Below, piece by piece: positions 7,367 to 14,779 of a stretch of DNA of 31,105 nucleotides. Each line of letters opens with the position of its first letter. Within the stretch, counting starts at the first letter, position 1. This DNA is from DASYYE01 sp035946955. GTDB lineage: Bacteria > Actinomycetota > Actinomycetes > Streptosporangiales > Streptosporangiaceae. A program made the position numbers and the translations under genes. The notes under the pieces were generated by a model. The model ran no database searches. It was not told the origin of the DNA and was given only the letters and a program-made list of their open reading frames with translations. The stretch spans positions 1-31,105 of the forward strand of contig DASYYE010000401.1 in the NCBI GenBank assembly GCA_035946955.1. The letters run 5' to 3'.

Positions 7367-9031
7367 ATGGGCTATCCGGGTGAGGGGGCCAGCCGCCCAC
7401 CAACCGGCCGCCACGGCATCGCGGGCGGTGGTCCTCGGCGTGCCCATCGGAGCCCTGTCAGCGGGTTCCCACCATCGCCCGGCCAGCCCGACCCTGTCTA
7501 CCCGCCTGGCGAGTTCGCGCTGTGGAACCGCGCGTCCACCCGAGCCGCGTGGCTCGGCCAGGCCGCCCCTGGTGATGGCGCGGCCGACGCTGATCCCGGG
7601 TACTCGCTGCTTGCCGTCAGTGACCCGTCGGCCGATGCCACCTCCACGCAGACCTGGGCTGTCATCGACGACGACCAGTCGCAGCCGCCCGGGCCCCGTC
7701 GTGACTGGGACTCACACACTGACTCGCTGCCGGACCGGGCCGCCGACCGTGCCCTGCCAGGAGCCGACCAGCGCCTGTCATCGCTTGGCGGTGTACCGGG
7801 AGGCCCTGGCCAGAACGGCACGCTGACCGGGCCGCGGCCAGTACCAGGGCGGCCAGGGCCGTCGCGGGGAGAGTCCCCACGGACTGGGCCGCAACGGCCA
7901 GAGCAGACGGGCCCGCAGCGGTCCGGTCAGACTGGCCCCCAGCCCACCCAGAGTGAGCTGGCACGGACCGGGCCAGGCCGGGACGGGGCACGGCCGGGAG
8001 CAGGACAAGCCGGGCCAGCACGAGACGTGCCAGCACCGCCGGGGCCAGGCCGGGACGGGCCGTCGTGGGCGAAGCCGCCAGGGACGGAACTGGCCCGGGT
8101 GGAGCAGGCCCGACAGGGCCCGGGACGTGACGGCCCGTCATGGGCGAAGCCGCCAGGGACGGAACTGGCCCAGGTAGCGCCGGCGCGGGGCAGACCAGGA
8201 CAGGCCAGGCCAGCGTGGGCCGAACCGTCCAGGGGGGAGCTGACGCGGGCAGGGCGGCCCGGGTCCGGACGGCGCGGCGGGGCACGAGCCAGGCACAGCA
8301 ACACGATGATGGCCGGGATGCTGTTGGCGCCCGTGCTCGTCGTGGTGCTGATCGTGCTGGCTTATGTGGCACTGCGGGGTGGCAGCAACCAGTCCCAGGC
8401 TGGGCGTAATGCGTCCCGTCCATCCTCCCCCGCCGTCGGCAAGTCATCGGCGGCCACCGCCGCTCCGCAGACGCTGGGGCCCTGGAAGCACATCGTGAGC
8501 CGTGCCGTTGACCCGCAGCCGCTGAGTGTCGCCGAGCTGTACCCAATGAAGCTCTCGGCCGGCGGCGTCGCGGCCAACCAGACGAACAACGACCTCGGAA
8601 CCAACTGCGTCCACGACGTGATCGGCAGCGCCCTGCGTGCTGCACTGCACTCAGCCGGCTGCACGCAGGTGGTACGGGCGAGCTACCTGTCCACTGACGG
8701 GAAGCTGATGGCTACCATTGGCGTGGCGAACCTCGTGGACGTCACCGCTGCGAAACGGGTGGGCAGGGCGTCCGGGTCGTCTGAGTTCATCAAGCAACTC
8801 CCCGGCGACCACGGCCCGACCCGAAAGCTCGGCAAGGGCACAGGGCTGGAGGAGGCCGATGTCATGGGCCACTACCTGATCCTGACCTGGGTCGAGTTCG
8901 CCAACCTGCACCAGCCGTCAAGCCACCACCAGGTCGCGGAGCTCAAGGCCTTCTCCACCGGCCTGATCACGGGCACCGCCAATGTGAGCCTGGCGAGCCG
9001 CATGGCGACCGGCAAGCCCGCGACCCCCTGA
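7367..9031 (+). CDS. Single-pass membrane protein with long Pro/Gly-rich repetitive cytoplasmic region
   Basis: I do not recognise a named family. The 554-residue protein has a low-complexity N-terminal part (1-312) rich in Pro, Gly, Arg and Gln, including a duplicated unit GPGRDGPSWAKPPGTELA (from residues 226 and 251, period 25) and weaker GPGRDG copies before it. An Arg-rich stretch precedes one transmembrane helix (about 316-337, MLLAPVLVVVLIVLAYVAL), so the N-terminus should be inside. After a Ser/Ala-rich linker, the outer domain (about 385-554) has only two cysteines, Cys414 and Cys432, which may form a disulfide. The layout resembles actinobacterial sensor-like or cell-envelope proteins. 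It is divergent from helR and convergent with truA, 34 nt apart. The start codon is uncertain because no ribosome site is visible. Confidence 0.75.
   Translation: MGYPGEGASRPPTGRHGIAGGGPRRAHRSPVSGFPPSPGQPDPVYPPGEFALWNRASTRAAWLGQAAPGDGAADADPGYSLLAVSDPSADATSTQTWAVIDDDQSQPPGPRRDWDSHTDSLPDRAADRALPGADQRLSSLGGVPGGPGQNGTLTGPRPVPGRPGPSRGESPRTGPQRPEQTGPQRSGQTGPQPTQSELARTGPGRDGARPGAGQAGPARDVPAPPGPGRDGPSWAKPPGTELARVEQARQGPGRDGPSWAKPPGTELAQVAPARGRPGQARPAWAEPSRGELTRAGRPGSGRRGGARARHSNTMMAGMLLAPVLVVVLIVLAYVALRGGSNQSQAGRNASRPSSPAVGKSSAATAAPQTLGPWKHIVSRAVDPQPLSVAELYPMKLSAGGVAANQTNNDLGTNCVHDVIGSALRAALHSAGCTQVVRASYLSTDGKLMATIGVANLVDVTAAKRVGRASGSSEFIKQLPGDHGPTRKLGKGTGLEEADVMGHYLILTWVEFANLHQPSSHHQVAELKAFSTGLITGTANVSLASRMATGKPATP
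8042..8175 (+). repeat. Direct repeat inside the membrane-protein gene, 75-nt period
   Basis: Two copies of about 58 nt (from 8042 and from 8117) encode GPGRDGPSWAKPPGTELA and stay in frame 25 codons apart. The central run from tgggcgaagcc to actggccc is identical at the nucleotide level, which points to a recent duplication within the low-complexity region. Confidence 0.85.
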
Positions 9032-9065
9032 TGCCAGGGTTCCCTGACGCCACAATCCCTGCCGC

Positions 9066-9908
9066 CTACAGCGCGTCCCTGAGCTGACGGGTCTGTGCCG
9101 CACGGGCCGCCAGGAGCCCGTCGGGCGGGTAGCCGACCGCCACCAGGCAGAGCCCGTGTGGGGCCACTACGGTCACCGCGGGGTCGCGAACCCGCGCGGC
9201 GAGCACCTGCGCCGGCCAGGACAGGGGTTTGGTCCCATCGCCGACCCGCAGCATGGCCCCGACCATGGCACGGACCATGTTGTGGCAGAACCCATCCGCT
9301 TCGACTGTCGCAACGGCCACGGTCGGCTCCGGGCGTGCCCAGTCAAGACGCAGCACCCTGCGCACCGTACTGGCCCCCTCACGACGGCGGCAGAACGCGG
9401 CATAGTCGGCCTCGCCGACGAGCCCCTGTGCGGCCTCGTTCATGGCAGTGAGGTCGAGCGGGTGGGGGTGCCACAGAGTGGTGTGGCGGCCCAGTGGGTC
9501 CGCCTGTGCCGGATCGTCGCAGACCCGGTACTCATACCGCCGCCACAGGGCGGAGAACCGCGCATCGAACCCAGCGGGTGCGGCAGCGACTTGGTGGACC
9601 CGGACATCGGCCGGCAGCGCCCGGGTGAGCCGACGCTGCAACGTCCCGGCAGCCGCGGCCCAGCAGTCCGTCGGGAGGTCACAGTGAGCGACCTGGCCGA
9701 GAGCGTGCACTCCCGCGTCGGTGCGCCCAGCCACGGTCAGCGACAGCAGGCCTGGCAGGCGCAGGACCATGCCCAGCGTGTCTTCCAGCACCTGCTGGAC
9801 GGTACGGCGGCCCGGCTGGCGCGCCCACCCGGAGAATCCCGCACCGTCGTAGGCAAGGCCCAGCAGAACCCGGGTCGTTGCCGGGCTGCCCGTTGCGTCA
9901 GCGGACAG
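9066..9908 (-). CDS. truA: tRNA pseudouridine(38-40) synthase TruA
   Basis: TruA makes pseudouridine at positions 38-40 of the tRNA anticodon arm. The catalytic Asp lies in AGRTDAGVHALGQ, and FDARFSALWRRYEYRV and DGFCHNMVRAMVG are family motifs. The usual N-terminal motif, read here as LAYDGAGFSGWARQPGRRT, lies upstream of the first GTG in frame (9791), so that GTG cannot be the real start. Between the rplQ stop and this motif there is no in-frame ATG, GTG or TTG, only CTG at 9908 and 9929. I chose CTG 9908 because GGGGAG lies nine nt before it, giving about 280 residues, a normal length. A sequence error in the G-run at 9934-9938 is the alternative. It is the last gene of the infA-rpoA unit. 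Confidence 0.85.
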   Translation of the reverse strand: MSADATGSPATTRVLLGLAYDGAGFSGWARQPGRRTVQQVLEDTLGMVLRLPGLLSLTVAGRTDAGVHALGQVAHCDLPTDCWAAAAGTLQRRLTRALPADVRVHQVAAAPAGFDARFSALWRRYEYRVCDDPAQADPLGRHTTLWHPHPLDLTAMNEAAQGLVGEADYAAFCRRREGASTVRRVLRLDWARPEPTVAVATVEADGFCHNMVRAMVGAMLRVGDGTKPLSWPAQVLAARVRDPAVTVVAPHGLCLVAVGYPPDGLLAARAAQTRQLRDAL

Positions 9909-9937
9909 CCCGGCACTCTCCCCAGTCAGGGCACCCC

Positions 9938-10483
9938 CTAAGCGGTGTCCCCAGCGTCCTCGGCCTGCGCCGCGGCATCCCCGGTCTCGGCTTCAGCTCC
10001 GACAAGCTCGGCATCCTCAGCCTCGACGTCCTCAGCCGCGGCCTCGGCCGTAGCCTGGGCAGCGGCCGGCACTGCTGCTGGCTGTGCACGGCGCGGCCGA
10101 CGGCGGCGCTGCTGCGTCGGGGCAGTCTCGGCAGGCATCAGTTCCACGACCGCGAGCGGCGCGTTGTCGCCTTTGCGGGGCCCGACCTTGGTGATCCGGG
10201 TGTAGCCCCCGTCACGGGTGGCGTAACGCGGCCCGATCTCGGTGAACAGGGTGTGGACCACGCCCTTGTCGGTGACCACGGTGAGCACCTCGCGCCGGGC
10301 ATGCAGGTCACCACGCTTGGCGAAGGTGATCAGGTGCTCGGCCAACGGGCGCAGCCGACGGGCCTTGGCCTCGGTCGTGGTGATCTTGCCATGCTCGAAC
10401 AGGGCGGTCGCCAGGTTCGCCAGGATGTGCCGCTGGTGGGCGGGGCTGCCACCCAGCCGCCGGCCCCTCGTGGGGGTGGGCAT
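9938..10483 (-). CDS. rplQ: 50S ribosomal protein L17
   Basis: L17 is a large-subunit protein near the exit of the peptide tunnel. The core (1-120) begins MPTPTRGRRLGGSPAHQRHILANLA and includes the ITTTEAKARRLRPLAEHLIT helix and GGYTRITKVGPRKGDNAPLAVVEL. A tail of about 60 residues follows, first Arg-rich (QQRRRRPRRAQ) and then a run of Ala and Glu/Asp; this low-complexity tail is longer than in most L17 proteins. The ATG has GAGGAG upstream. The gene follows rpoA by 38 nt and precedes truA. Confidence 0.96.
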   Translation of the reverse strand: MPTPTRGRRLGGSPAHQRHILANLATALFEHGKITTTEAKARRLRPLAEHLITFAKRGDLHARREVLTVVTDKGVVHTLFTEIGPRYATRDGGYTRITKVGPRKGDNAPLAVVELMPAETAPTQQRRRRPRRAQPAAVPAAAQATAEAAAEDVEAEDAELVGAEAETGDAAAQAEDAGDTA

Positions 10484-10521
10484 GGAAACGTTCTCCTCTG
10501 TTCGGTGGCCTTGGCGTTCGG

Positions 10522-11538
10522 TCAGTACTGCTCGGTCTCGACGTAGCTCTCGTCGTCGTCCGCGCTGTAGCTGTCCACGGCACTGCCGGGGTCGAAGCCG
10601 GGCGGGGAGTCCTTGAGCGTCAGGCCCATGTCGGCCAGCTTCTGCTTGACTTCCTCGATCGACTTCGCACCGAAGTTGCGGATGTCGAGCAGGTCCTGCT
10701 CGCTGCGGGCAACGAGCTCGCCAACCGTGTGGATGCCTTCGCGCTTGAGGCAGTTGTAGGAACGGACGGTGAGGTTGAGCTCTTCGATGGGCAGTGCCAG
10801 GTCCGCCGCGAGCGCGGCATCTGTCGGCGAGGGGCCGATGTCGATGCCCTCGGCGTCGAGGTTCAGTTCCCTCGCCAGGCCGAACAGCTCGACGAGCGTC
10901 TTGCCGGCGCTGGCCACTGCGTCGCGTGGCCGGATGGAAGGCTTGGTCTCCACATCCAGGATGAGCCGGTCGAAGTCGGTCCGCTGCTCCACACGGGTCG
11001 CCTCGACCTTGAAGCTGACGCGGAGCACGGGCGAGTAGATCGAGTCGATGGGGATGCGGCCGATCTCCTGGCCTGGCTGCTTGTTCTGCGCCGCCGACAC
11101 GTAGCCACGGCCACGTTCGACGGTGAGTTCCATCTCCAGCTTGCCCTTGCCGTTCAGGGTCGCGATGTGCAGGCCGGGGTTGTGCACCTCGACACCTGCC
11201 GGAGGAGCGATGTCGGCGGCGGTCACCTCGCCGGGCCCCTGCTTGCGCAGGTACATGACGACCGGCTCATCCTGCTCGGAGGAGACAACGAGCTCCTTGA
11301 GGTTGAGGATGATGTCGGTGACGTCCTCGGTGACCCCGGCCACGGTCGAGAACTCGTGCAGGACCCCTTCGATCCTGATGCTGGTCACTGCCGCACCTGG
11401 GATCGAGGAGAGCAGGGTCCGGCGCAGCGAACTCCCGATCGTGTACCCGAACCCTGGCTCCAGCGGCTCGATGACGAACTTCGACCGTGCGCCGTCGACC
11501 GTCTCTTCGACGAGAGTGGGACGCTGGGCGATCAGCAT
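10522..11538 (-). CDS. rpoA: DNA-directed RNA polymerase alpha subunit
   Basis: Alpha dimerises to nucleate RNA polymerase assembly and contacts activators and UP elements. The 338-residue protein has the N-terminal assembly domain (about 1-230) with FVIEPLEPGFGYTIGSSLRRTLLSSIPGA split by normal motifs, and the C-terminal domain (about 250-315) with LNLTVRSYNCLKREGI and LLDIRNFGAKSIEEV helix-hairpin-helix segments. The tail is acidic and Tyr-rich, ending in ESYVETEQY. It sits between rpsD and rplQ as in most bacteria. The HelR partner surface on RNA polymerase is mostly on beta and beta-prime, not on this subunit. Confidence 0.98.
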   Translation of the reverse strand: MLIAQRPTLVEETVDGARSKFVIEPLEPGFGYTIGSSLRRTLLSSIPGAAVTSIRIEGVLHEFSTVAGVTEDVTDIILNLKELVVSSEQDEPVVMYLRKQGPGEVTAADIAPPAGVEVHNPGLHIATLNGKGKLEMELTVERGRGYVSAAQNKQPGQEIGRIPIDSIYSPVLRVSFKVEATRVEQRTDFDRLILDVETKPSIRPRDAVASAGKTLVELFGLARELNLDAEGIDIGPSPTDAALAADLALPIEELNLTVRSYNCLKREGIHTVGELVARSEQDLLDIRNFGAKSIEEVKQKLADMGLTLKDSPPGFDPGSAVDSYSADDDESYVETEQY

Positions 11539-11661
11539 GGCTACCCCTTCCCGCGGCGCCCGCTATATGACAGCCGCGACTTATGGTGACGGCAGGTGCC
11601 GCCGCTACGGACCGCCACGCCACGGCGGCCCGCCAAACCCCAAACAGCCCTTACGTCGTGC

Positions 11662-12288
11662 TTACTTCGAGTAGAGCTCGACGATCAGCTGCTCTTGCAC
11701 TTGTGTGTCGATCTGCGCCCGGACCGGCAGCGTGTGCACGAGGACACGCATCTTGTCCGGGATGACCTCGAGCCAGGCGGGCACCTGCCGCTGGCCGGTC
11801 TCGGCGCGGGCGACCACGAACGGCGTCATCTCAAATGACTTGGGCCGCACCTCGATGATGTCGGTCTCGCTGACGCGGTAGGAAGGGATGTCCACCTTCT
11901 TCCCGTTGACCAGGAAGTGGCCGTGCATGACGGCCTGGCGTGCCATGTCCCTGCTCTTGGCGAACCCGGCGCGGTAGACCACGTTGTCGAGACGGCTCTC
12001 CAGGATCTGGAGGAGGTTCTCGCCGGTCTTCCCGCGCTTGCGCGTCGCTTCCTCGTAGTAGCCGTGGAACTGCCGCTCCAGGATGCCGTAGATCCGGCGT
12101 GCCTTCTGCTTCTCCCGGATCTGGAGCAGGTACTCGCTCTCCTTCGGCCGGTTGCGCCCATGCTCACCGGGCGGGTAGGGGCGCACCTCAATCGGGCACT
12201 TGGGCGAGTCACACTTGGAACCCTTGAGGAAGAGCTTCATCTTCTCGCGGCGGCAGAGCTTGCAGTCCGCACCCGTGTATCGAGCCAT
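11662..12288 (-). CDS. rpsD: 30S ribosomal protein S4 (zinc-binding form)
   Basis: S4 starts assembly of the 5' domain of 16S rRNA and sits near the mRNA entry. At 208 residues it has normal length. Cys9, Cys12, Cys26 and Cys31 form the zinc site of the C+ form, and the S4 RNA-binding fold covers about 95-160 (RLDNVVYRAGFAKSRDMARQAV). The longer frame upstream to 12336 is rejected because ATG 12288 has GAGGAG ten nt upstream and gives the canonical MARYTGADCK start. It lies 13 nt after rpsK; 123 nt separate it from rpoA. Confidence 0.97.
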   Translation of the reverse strand: MARYTGADCKLCRREKMKLFLKGSKCDSPKCPIEVRPYPPGEHGRNRPKESEYLLQIREKQKARRIYGILERQFHGYYEEATRKRGKTGENLLQILESRLDNVVYRAGFAKSRDMARQAVMHGHFLVNGKKVDIPSYRVSETDIIEVRPKSFEMTPFVVARAETGQRQVPAWLEVIPDKMRVLVHTLPVRAQIDTQVQEQLIVELYSK

Positions 12289-12301
12289 CTGTCGCTTCTC
12301 C

Positions 12302-12703
12302 TCAGACCCGGCGCCGCTTCGGCGGCCGGCAGCCATTGTGCGGGACAGGGGTGACGTCCTGGATGGACCCGACCTCCAGGCCGGTTGCCTGGATAGAGCG
12401 GATCGCGGTCTCCCGTCCTGAACCCGGGCCCTTCACGAACACGTCCACCTTGCGCATGCCATGCTCCATCGCCCGGCGTGCGGCTGCCTCGGCGGCCATC
12501 TGGGCGGCATACGGCGTGGACTTCCGTGACCCCTTGAATCCCACCTGGCCGGACGAAGCCCAGGAAATGACATTCCCGACCGGGTCGGTGATCGAGACTA
12601 TGGTGTTGTTGAACGTGCTCCTGATGTGGGCATGCCCATGGGCGACGTTCTTGCGTTCCTTTCGGCGCACCTTCTTGGTGCCCGTGCGGCTCTTAGGCGG
12701 CAT
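12302..12703 (-). CDS. rpsK: 30S ribosomal protein S11
   Basis: S11 is a platform protein beside the E-site mRNA. The start at 12703 gives MPPKSRTGTKKVRRKERKNV and 133 residues, the family length. Visible motifs are HIRSTFNNTIVSITD, GFKGSRKSTPYAAQMAAE, and the C-terminal DVTPVPHNGCRPPKRRRV. AGGA precedes the ATG by five nt. The open frame continues upstream to 12952, but that part overlaps rpsM and is not conserved. It lies 37 nt after rpsM and 13 nt before rpsD. Confidence 0.97.
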   Translation of the reverse strand: MPPKSRTGTKKVRRKERKNVAHGHAHIRSTFNNTIVSITDPVGNVISWASSGQVGFKGSRKSTPYAAQMAAEAAARRAMEHGMRKVDVFVKGPGSGRETAIRSIQATGLEVGSIQDVTPVPHNGCRPPKRRRV

Positions 12704-12740
12704 CTGCTTCCTGTTCCGAGGTCGTCGGTCCGCGGTGGGA

Positions 12741-13121
12741 CTACTTCTTGCCGGCCTTCTTCTTGCCGGCCACGGTCTTCTTCCTGCCCTTGCGGGTACG
12801 TGCGTTGGTCTGCGTCCGCTGACCATGGACGGGCAGGCCGCGACGGTGCCGGATGCCCTGGTAGCAACCGATCTCGATCTTGCGCCTGATGTCCGCCTGG
12901 ACTTCCCGGCGCAGGTCACCTTCGACCTTGTACGTGGCGTCGATCCAGTCACGCAGCTTCATCAGGTCGTCGTCACTCAGGTCATGGACCCGGACGTCCC
13001 CGCTGACCCCGGTGGCCTTCAGCGTCTCGAGCGCCCGGGTGCGGCCAATCCCGTAGATGTAGGTAAGAGCGACCTCAAGGCGCTTCTCGCGCGGGAGGTC
13101 GACGCCAACCAGACGTGCCAT
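12741..13121 (-). CDS. rpsM: 30S ribosomal protein S13
   Basis: S13 forms intersubunit bridges at the head of the small subunit and contacts P-site tRNA. ATG 13121, with AAGGAG ten nt upstream, gives MARLVGVDLPREKR and 126 residues. The helix-two-turn-helix segment YIYGIGRTRALETL and the C-terminal GQRTQTNARTRKG are typical; the tail is Lys-rich (KKTVAGKKKAGKK). The open frame begins further upstream at 13160, but that extension is not conserved. Gaps are 138 nt to rpmJ and 37 nt to rpsK. Confidence 0.97.
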   Translation of the reverse strand: MARLVGVDLPREKRLEVALTYIYGIGRTRALETLKATGVSGDVRVHDLSDDDLMKLRDWIDATYKVEGDLRREVQADIRRKIEIGCYQGIRHRRGLPVHGQRTQTNARTRKGRKKTVAGKKKAGKK

Positions 13122-13259
13122 ACGGGCAGTACTCCTTCGTATGCACCGGAGGTCTCGCACACCGCGCCCCGCCCCTGCCCGGACGGGCCCCGGCCTCCGT
13201 CCGGGGGGAACCGCACCCAGGTCACACCCGGGTGCGGGCTGCGGTACGCCTTGACGCCG

Positions 13260-13373
13260 TCAGCCTTGGCGCTGCTTGTGCCGCGGGTCGGTGCAGATCA
13301 CCATCACGCGGCCATGGCGCCGGATGATCCGGCATTTGCTGCAGATCTTCTTGACGCTCGGCTTGACCTTCAC
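13260..13373 (-). CDS. rpmJ: 50S ribosomal protein L36 (zinc-binding form)
   Basis: L36 is a 37-residue large-subunit protein with a zinc ribbon. Translation gives MKVKPSVKKICSKCRII and ends TDPRHKQRQG, exactly the family length. Cys11, Cys14, Cys27 and His32 are the zinc ligands. The start is GTG at 13373 with GGAGGAG six nt before it, one of the best ribosome sites in the window. It lies between infA and rpsM as in most bacteria. Confidence 0.96.
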   Translation of the reverse strand: MKVKPSVKKICSKCRIIRRHGRVMVICTDPRHKQRQG

Positions 13374-13394
13374 CTTGGTCTCCTCCGGACGCTC

Positions 13395-13616
13395 TCACTT
13401 GTACCGGTAGACGATGCGTCCACGGCTCAGGTCGTACGGGCTCAGTTCCACGACGACACGGTCGTCGGGGAGGATACGGATGTAGTGCATCCGCATCTTT
13501 CCGCTGATGTGGGCCAGCACCTTGTGCCCGTTGTCTAGCTCCACTCGGAAGAAGGCATTGGGTAGCGACTCTACGATCTTGCCTTCGATCTCGATGGCGC
13601 CGTCTTTCTTGGGCAT
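13395..13616 (-). CDS. infA: Translation initiation factor IF-1
   Basis: IF-1 binds the 30S A site during initiation. The 73-residue product begins MPKKDGAIEIEGKIVESLPNAFF in two conserved blocks and ends SRGRIVYRYK; it is a single OB fold with the HISGKMRMHYIRILPDDRV signature. A GTG at 13628 would add MKED, but family members start at the ATG chosen here. GAGG lies only two nt before this ATG, which is unusually tight. It is the first gene of the promoter-driven unit infA-rpmJ-rpsM-rpsK-rpsD-rpoA-rplQ-truA. Confidence 0.95.
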   Translation of the reverse strand: MPKKDGAIEIEGKIVESLPNAFFRVELDNGHKVLAHISGKMRMHYIRILPDDRVVVELSPYDLSRGRIVYRYK

Positions 13617-13709
13617 GTCCTCTTTCACAGGGTTGTGGGATGCGGGCGGCCCGACGCACAGCGATCGGCCGCGCTAGCCATAGGTCGATTGCGCAGCCGG
13701 TGCTCTGGG

Positions 13710-13730
13710 CTGTTGTCAAGTGTACAACAG
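13710..13730. repeat. 7-bp inverted repeat at the predicted infA transcription start
   Basis: CTGTTGT (13710-13716) and ACAACAG (13724-13730) flank a 7-nt centre. It begins five nt downstream of the -10 of the infA promoter, so it overlaps the likely transcription start. It could be an operator or a 5' RNA hairpin. Confidence 0.5.
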
Positions 13731-13735
13731 TTGGC

Positions 13736-13763
13736 ATGATACGACGGACCGCGCTGCCGTCAA
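13736..13763 (-). promoter_or_regulatory. Promoter of the infA-rpoA unit
   Basis: TTGACG (13758-13763) and TATCAT (13736-13741) are 16 nt apart on the minus strand, each one base off consensus. This is the strongest promoter match in the window. The leader to the infA ATG would be about 115 nt. Confidence 0.65.
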
Positions 13764-13781
13764 GGCAGCTATGAGTGCAAC

Positions 13782-13808
13782 AACGGGATTCGTCGTTACC
13801 TTCCCGTT
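13782..13808 (-). terminator. Possible terminator hairpin after the DUF1707 gene
   Basis: AACGGGA and TCCCGTT form a perfect 7-bp stem with a 13-nt loop, starting 13 nt after the DUF1707 stop and just before the infA promoter. There is no U-run. Its position suggests it closes the secY-adk-DUF1707 unit. Confidence 0.35.
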
Positions 13809-13821
13809 CTGCCGGAGGTTC

Positions 13822-14082
13822 TCAGGAGCTCGGCCAGGGCAGGCCGGGACGGGGGCGCCGCGGACGGCGCAGGGCCGCGTCCGGCAGGTCATACAGGTCG
13901 ATCGCGGGCAGATCCGCCAGCAACTCGTCGAGTTCGCCTACCGTCTTGGCGGAAAACGCCCGGTCCAGGCGCTCACAGAACTCCTCCTGGGTCAGCCGGC
14001 CAACGGCGTGGTGCTCACGGAGCAGTGCAGCAGTACGATCACGGTCGGCGTCGGAAGCGCGGACCCGGGGATTGCTGGACAA
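13822..14082 (-). CDS. DUF1707 domain small protein
   Basis: The 86-residue protein carries a DUF1707 domain (about residues 6-60): RASDADRDRTAALLREHHA, then GRLTQEEFCERLDRAFSAKT and GELDELLADLP. In actinobacteria this domain is common at the N-terminus of small, often membrane-attached proteins of unknown function. Here the C-terminal part is only a short Pro/Arg-rich tail with no membrane helix. The start is TTG at 14082, with GAGGGGG five nt before it; it gives SSNPRVRASDADR, the usual beginning. It follows adk by 43 nt and takes the place where map is usually found. The function is unknown. Confidence 0.8.
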   Translation of the reverse strand: MSSNPRVRASDADRDRTAALLREHHAVGRLTQEEFCERLDRAFSAKTVGELDELLADLPAIDLYDLPDAALRRPRRPRPGLPWPSS

Positions 14083-14125
14083 TCAAACCCCCTCTCCGAC
14101 CCACTTCCACGGTACTCGTGGGAGC

Positions 14126-14779
14126 TCAACGCATGAAGCGCCGCAAAGCACTCAGGGCACGCTCGGTGATCTCGTCCACCGGCCCGGTGGCGTCCAGGCC
14201 CAGGAGAATGCCCTCGTCGGCGTAGAACGACACCAGGGGTGAGGTCTGCTGCTGGTAGACCTCCAGGCGGTGCCTGATCGTGGCCTCGCGGTCGTCATCA
14301 CGCTGGAACAGTTCGCCATTGCAGTCGTCACAGGTGTCCGGGTGCACCGGGGGGTCGAAGTGGACGTGCCAGACCCGGCCGCACCGGCGGCAGGTCCGGC
14401 GGCCGGACAGGCGCCTGACCACCTCGTCGTCGTCCACGACTAGTTCGAGCACCACATCCAGCTTGGTCTGCCAGGAGGCCAGCATCTTCTTGAGAGTCTC
14501 GGCCTGGGGCACGTTGCGCGGGAAGCCGTCGAGGAGGAAACCCGCCTGCGTGTCGTCATCCGACAGGCGGTCGCTGACCATGGCGATGGTGATCTCGTCC
14601 GGGACCAAGTCGCCCTTGGCCATGTACGACTGCGCGCGTCGGCCCAGCGCCGTGCCGTGACTGACATTGTCCCGGAAGATGTCACCTGTCGAGATCTTCG
14701 GGACCGACAGGTGCGAAGCGAGGAATTGGGCCTGTGTCCCCTTGCCCGCACCAGGGGGGCCCACGAGGACGACACGCAC
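14126..14779 (-). CDS. adk: Adenylate kinase
   Basis: Adk catalyses ATP + AMP to 2 ADP. The P-loop GPPGAGKGT is at 7-15, the AMP-binding STGDIFRD follows at about 30-37, and LLDGFPRN at 82-89. The lid is the long zinc type with Cys130, Cys133, Cys150 and Cys153. Length 217 is normal for the long form. The start is GTG at 14779, whose G is the last base of the secY stop TAG (TAGTG), so translation is likely coupled to secY. Confidence 0.97.
   Translation of the reverse strand: MRVVLVGPPGAGKGTQAQFLASHLSVPKISTGDIFRDNVSHGTALGRRAQSYMAKGDLVPDEITIAMVSDRLSDDDTQAGFLLDGFPRNVPQAETLKKMLASWQTKLDVVLELVVDDDEVVRRLSGRRTCRRCGRVWHVHFDPPVHPDTCDDCNGELFQRDDDREATIRHRLEVYQQQTSPLVSFYADEGILLGLDATGPVDEITERALSALRRFMR

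Noticed and set aside
8042..8175. Repeat array such as CRISPR
   Set aside because: There are only two clear copies, they keep the reading frame, and they encode a protein repeat.
9066..9791. truA starting at GTG 9791
   Set aside because: This would remove the conserved YDG-F-GW region, which is encoded in the same frame directly upstream.
11662..12336. rpsD with a 16-residue N-terminal extension
   Set aside because: The internal ATG at 12288 has a strong ribosome site and gives the canonical S4 start.
13617..14125. A remnant of map between adk and infA
   Set aside because: I translated the minus-strand frame present there and found only the DUF1707 domain; no metal-binding or pita-bread motif of methionine aminopeptidase is visible.
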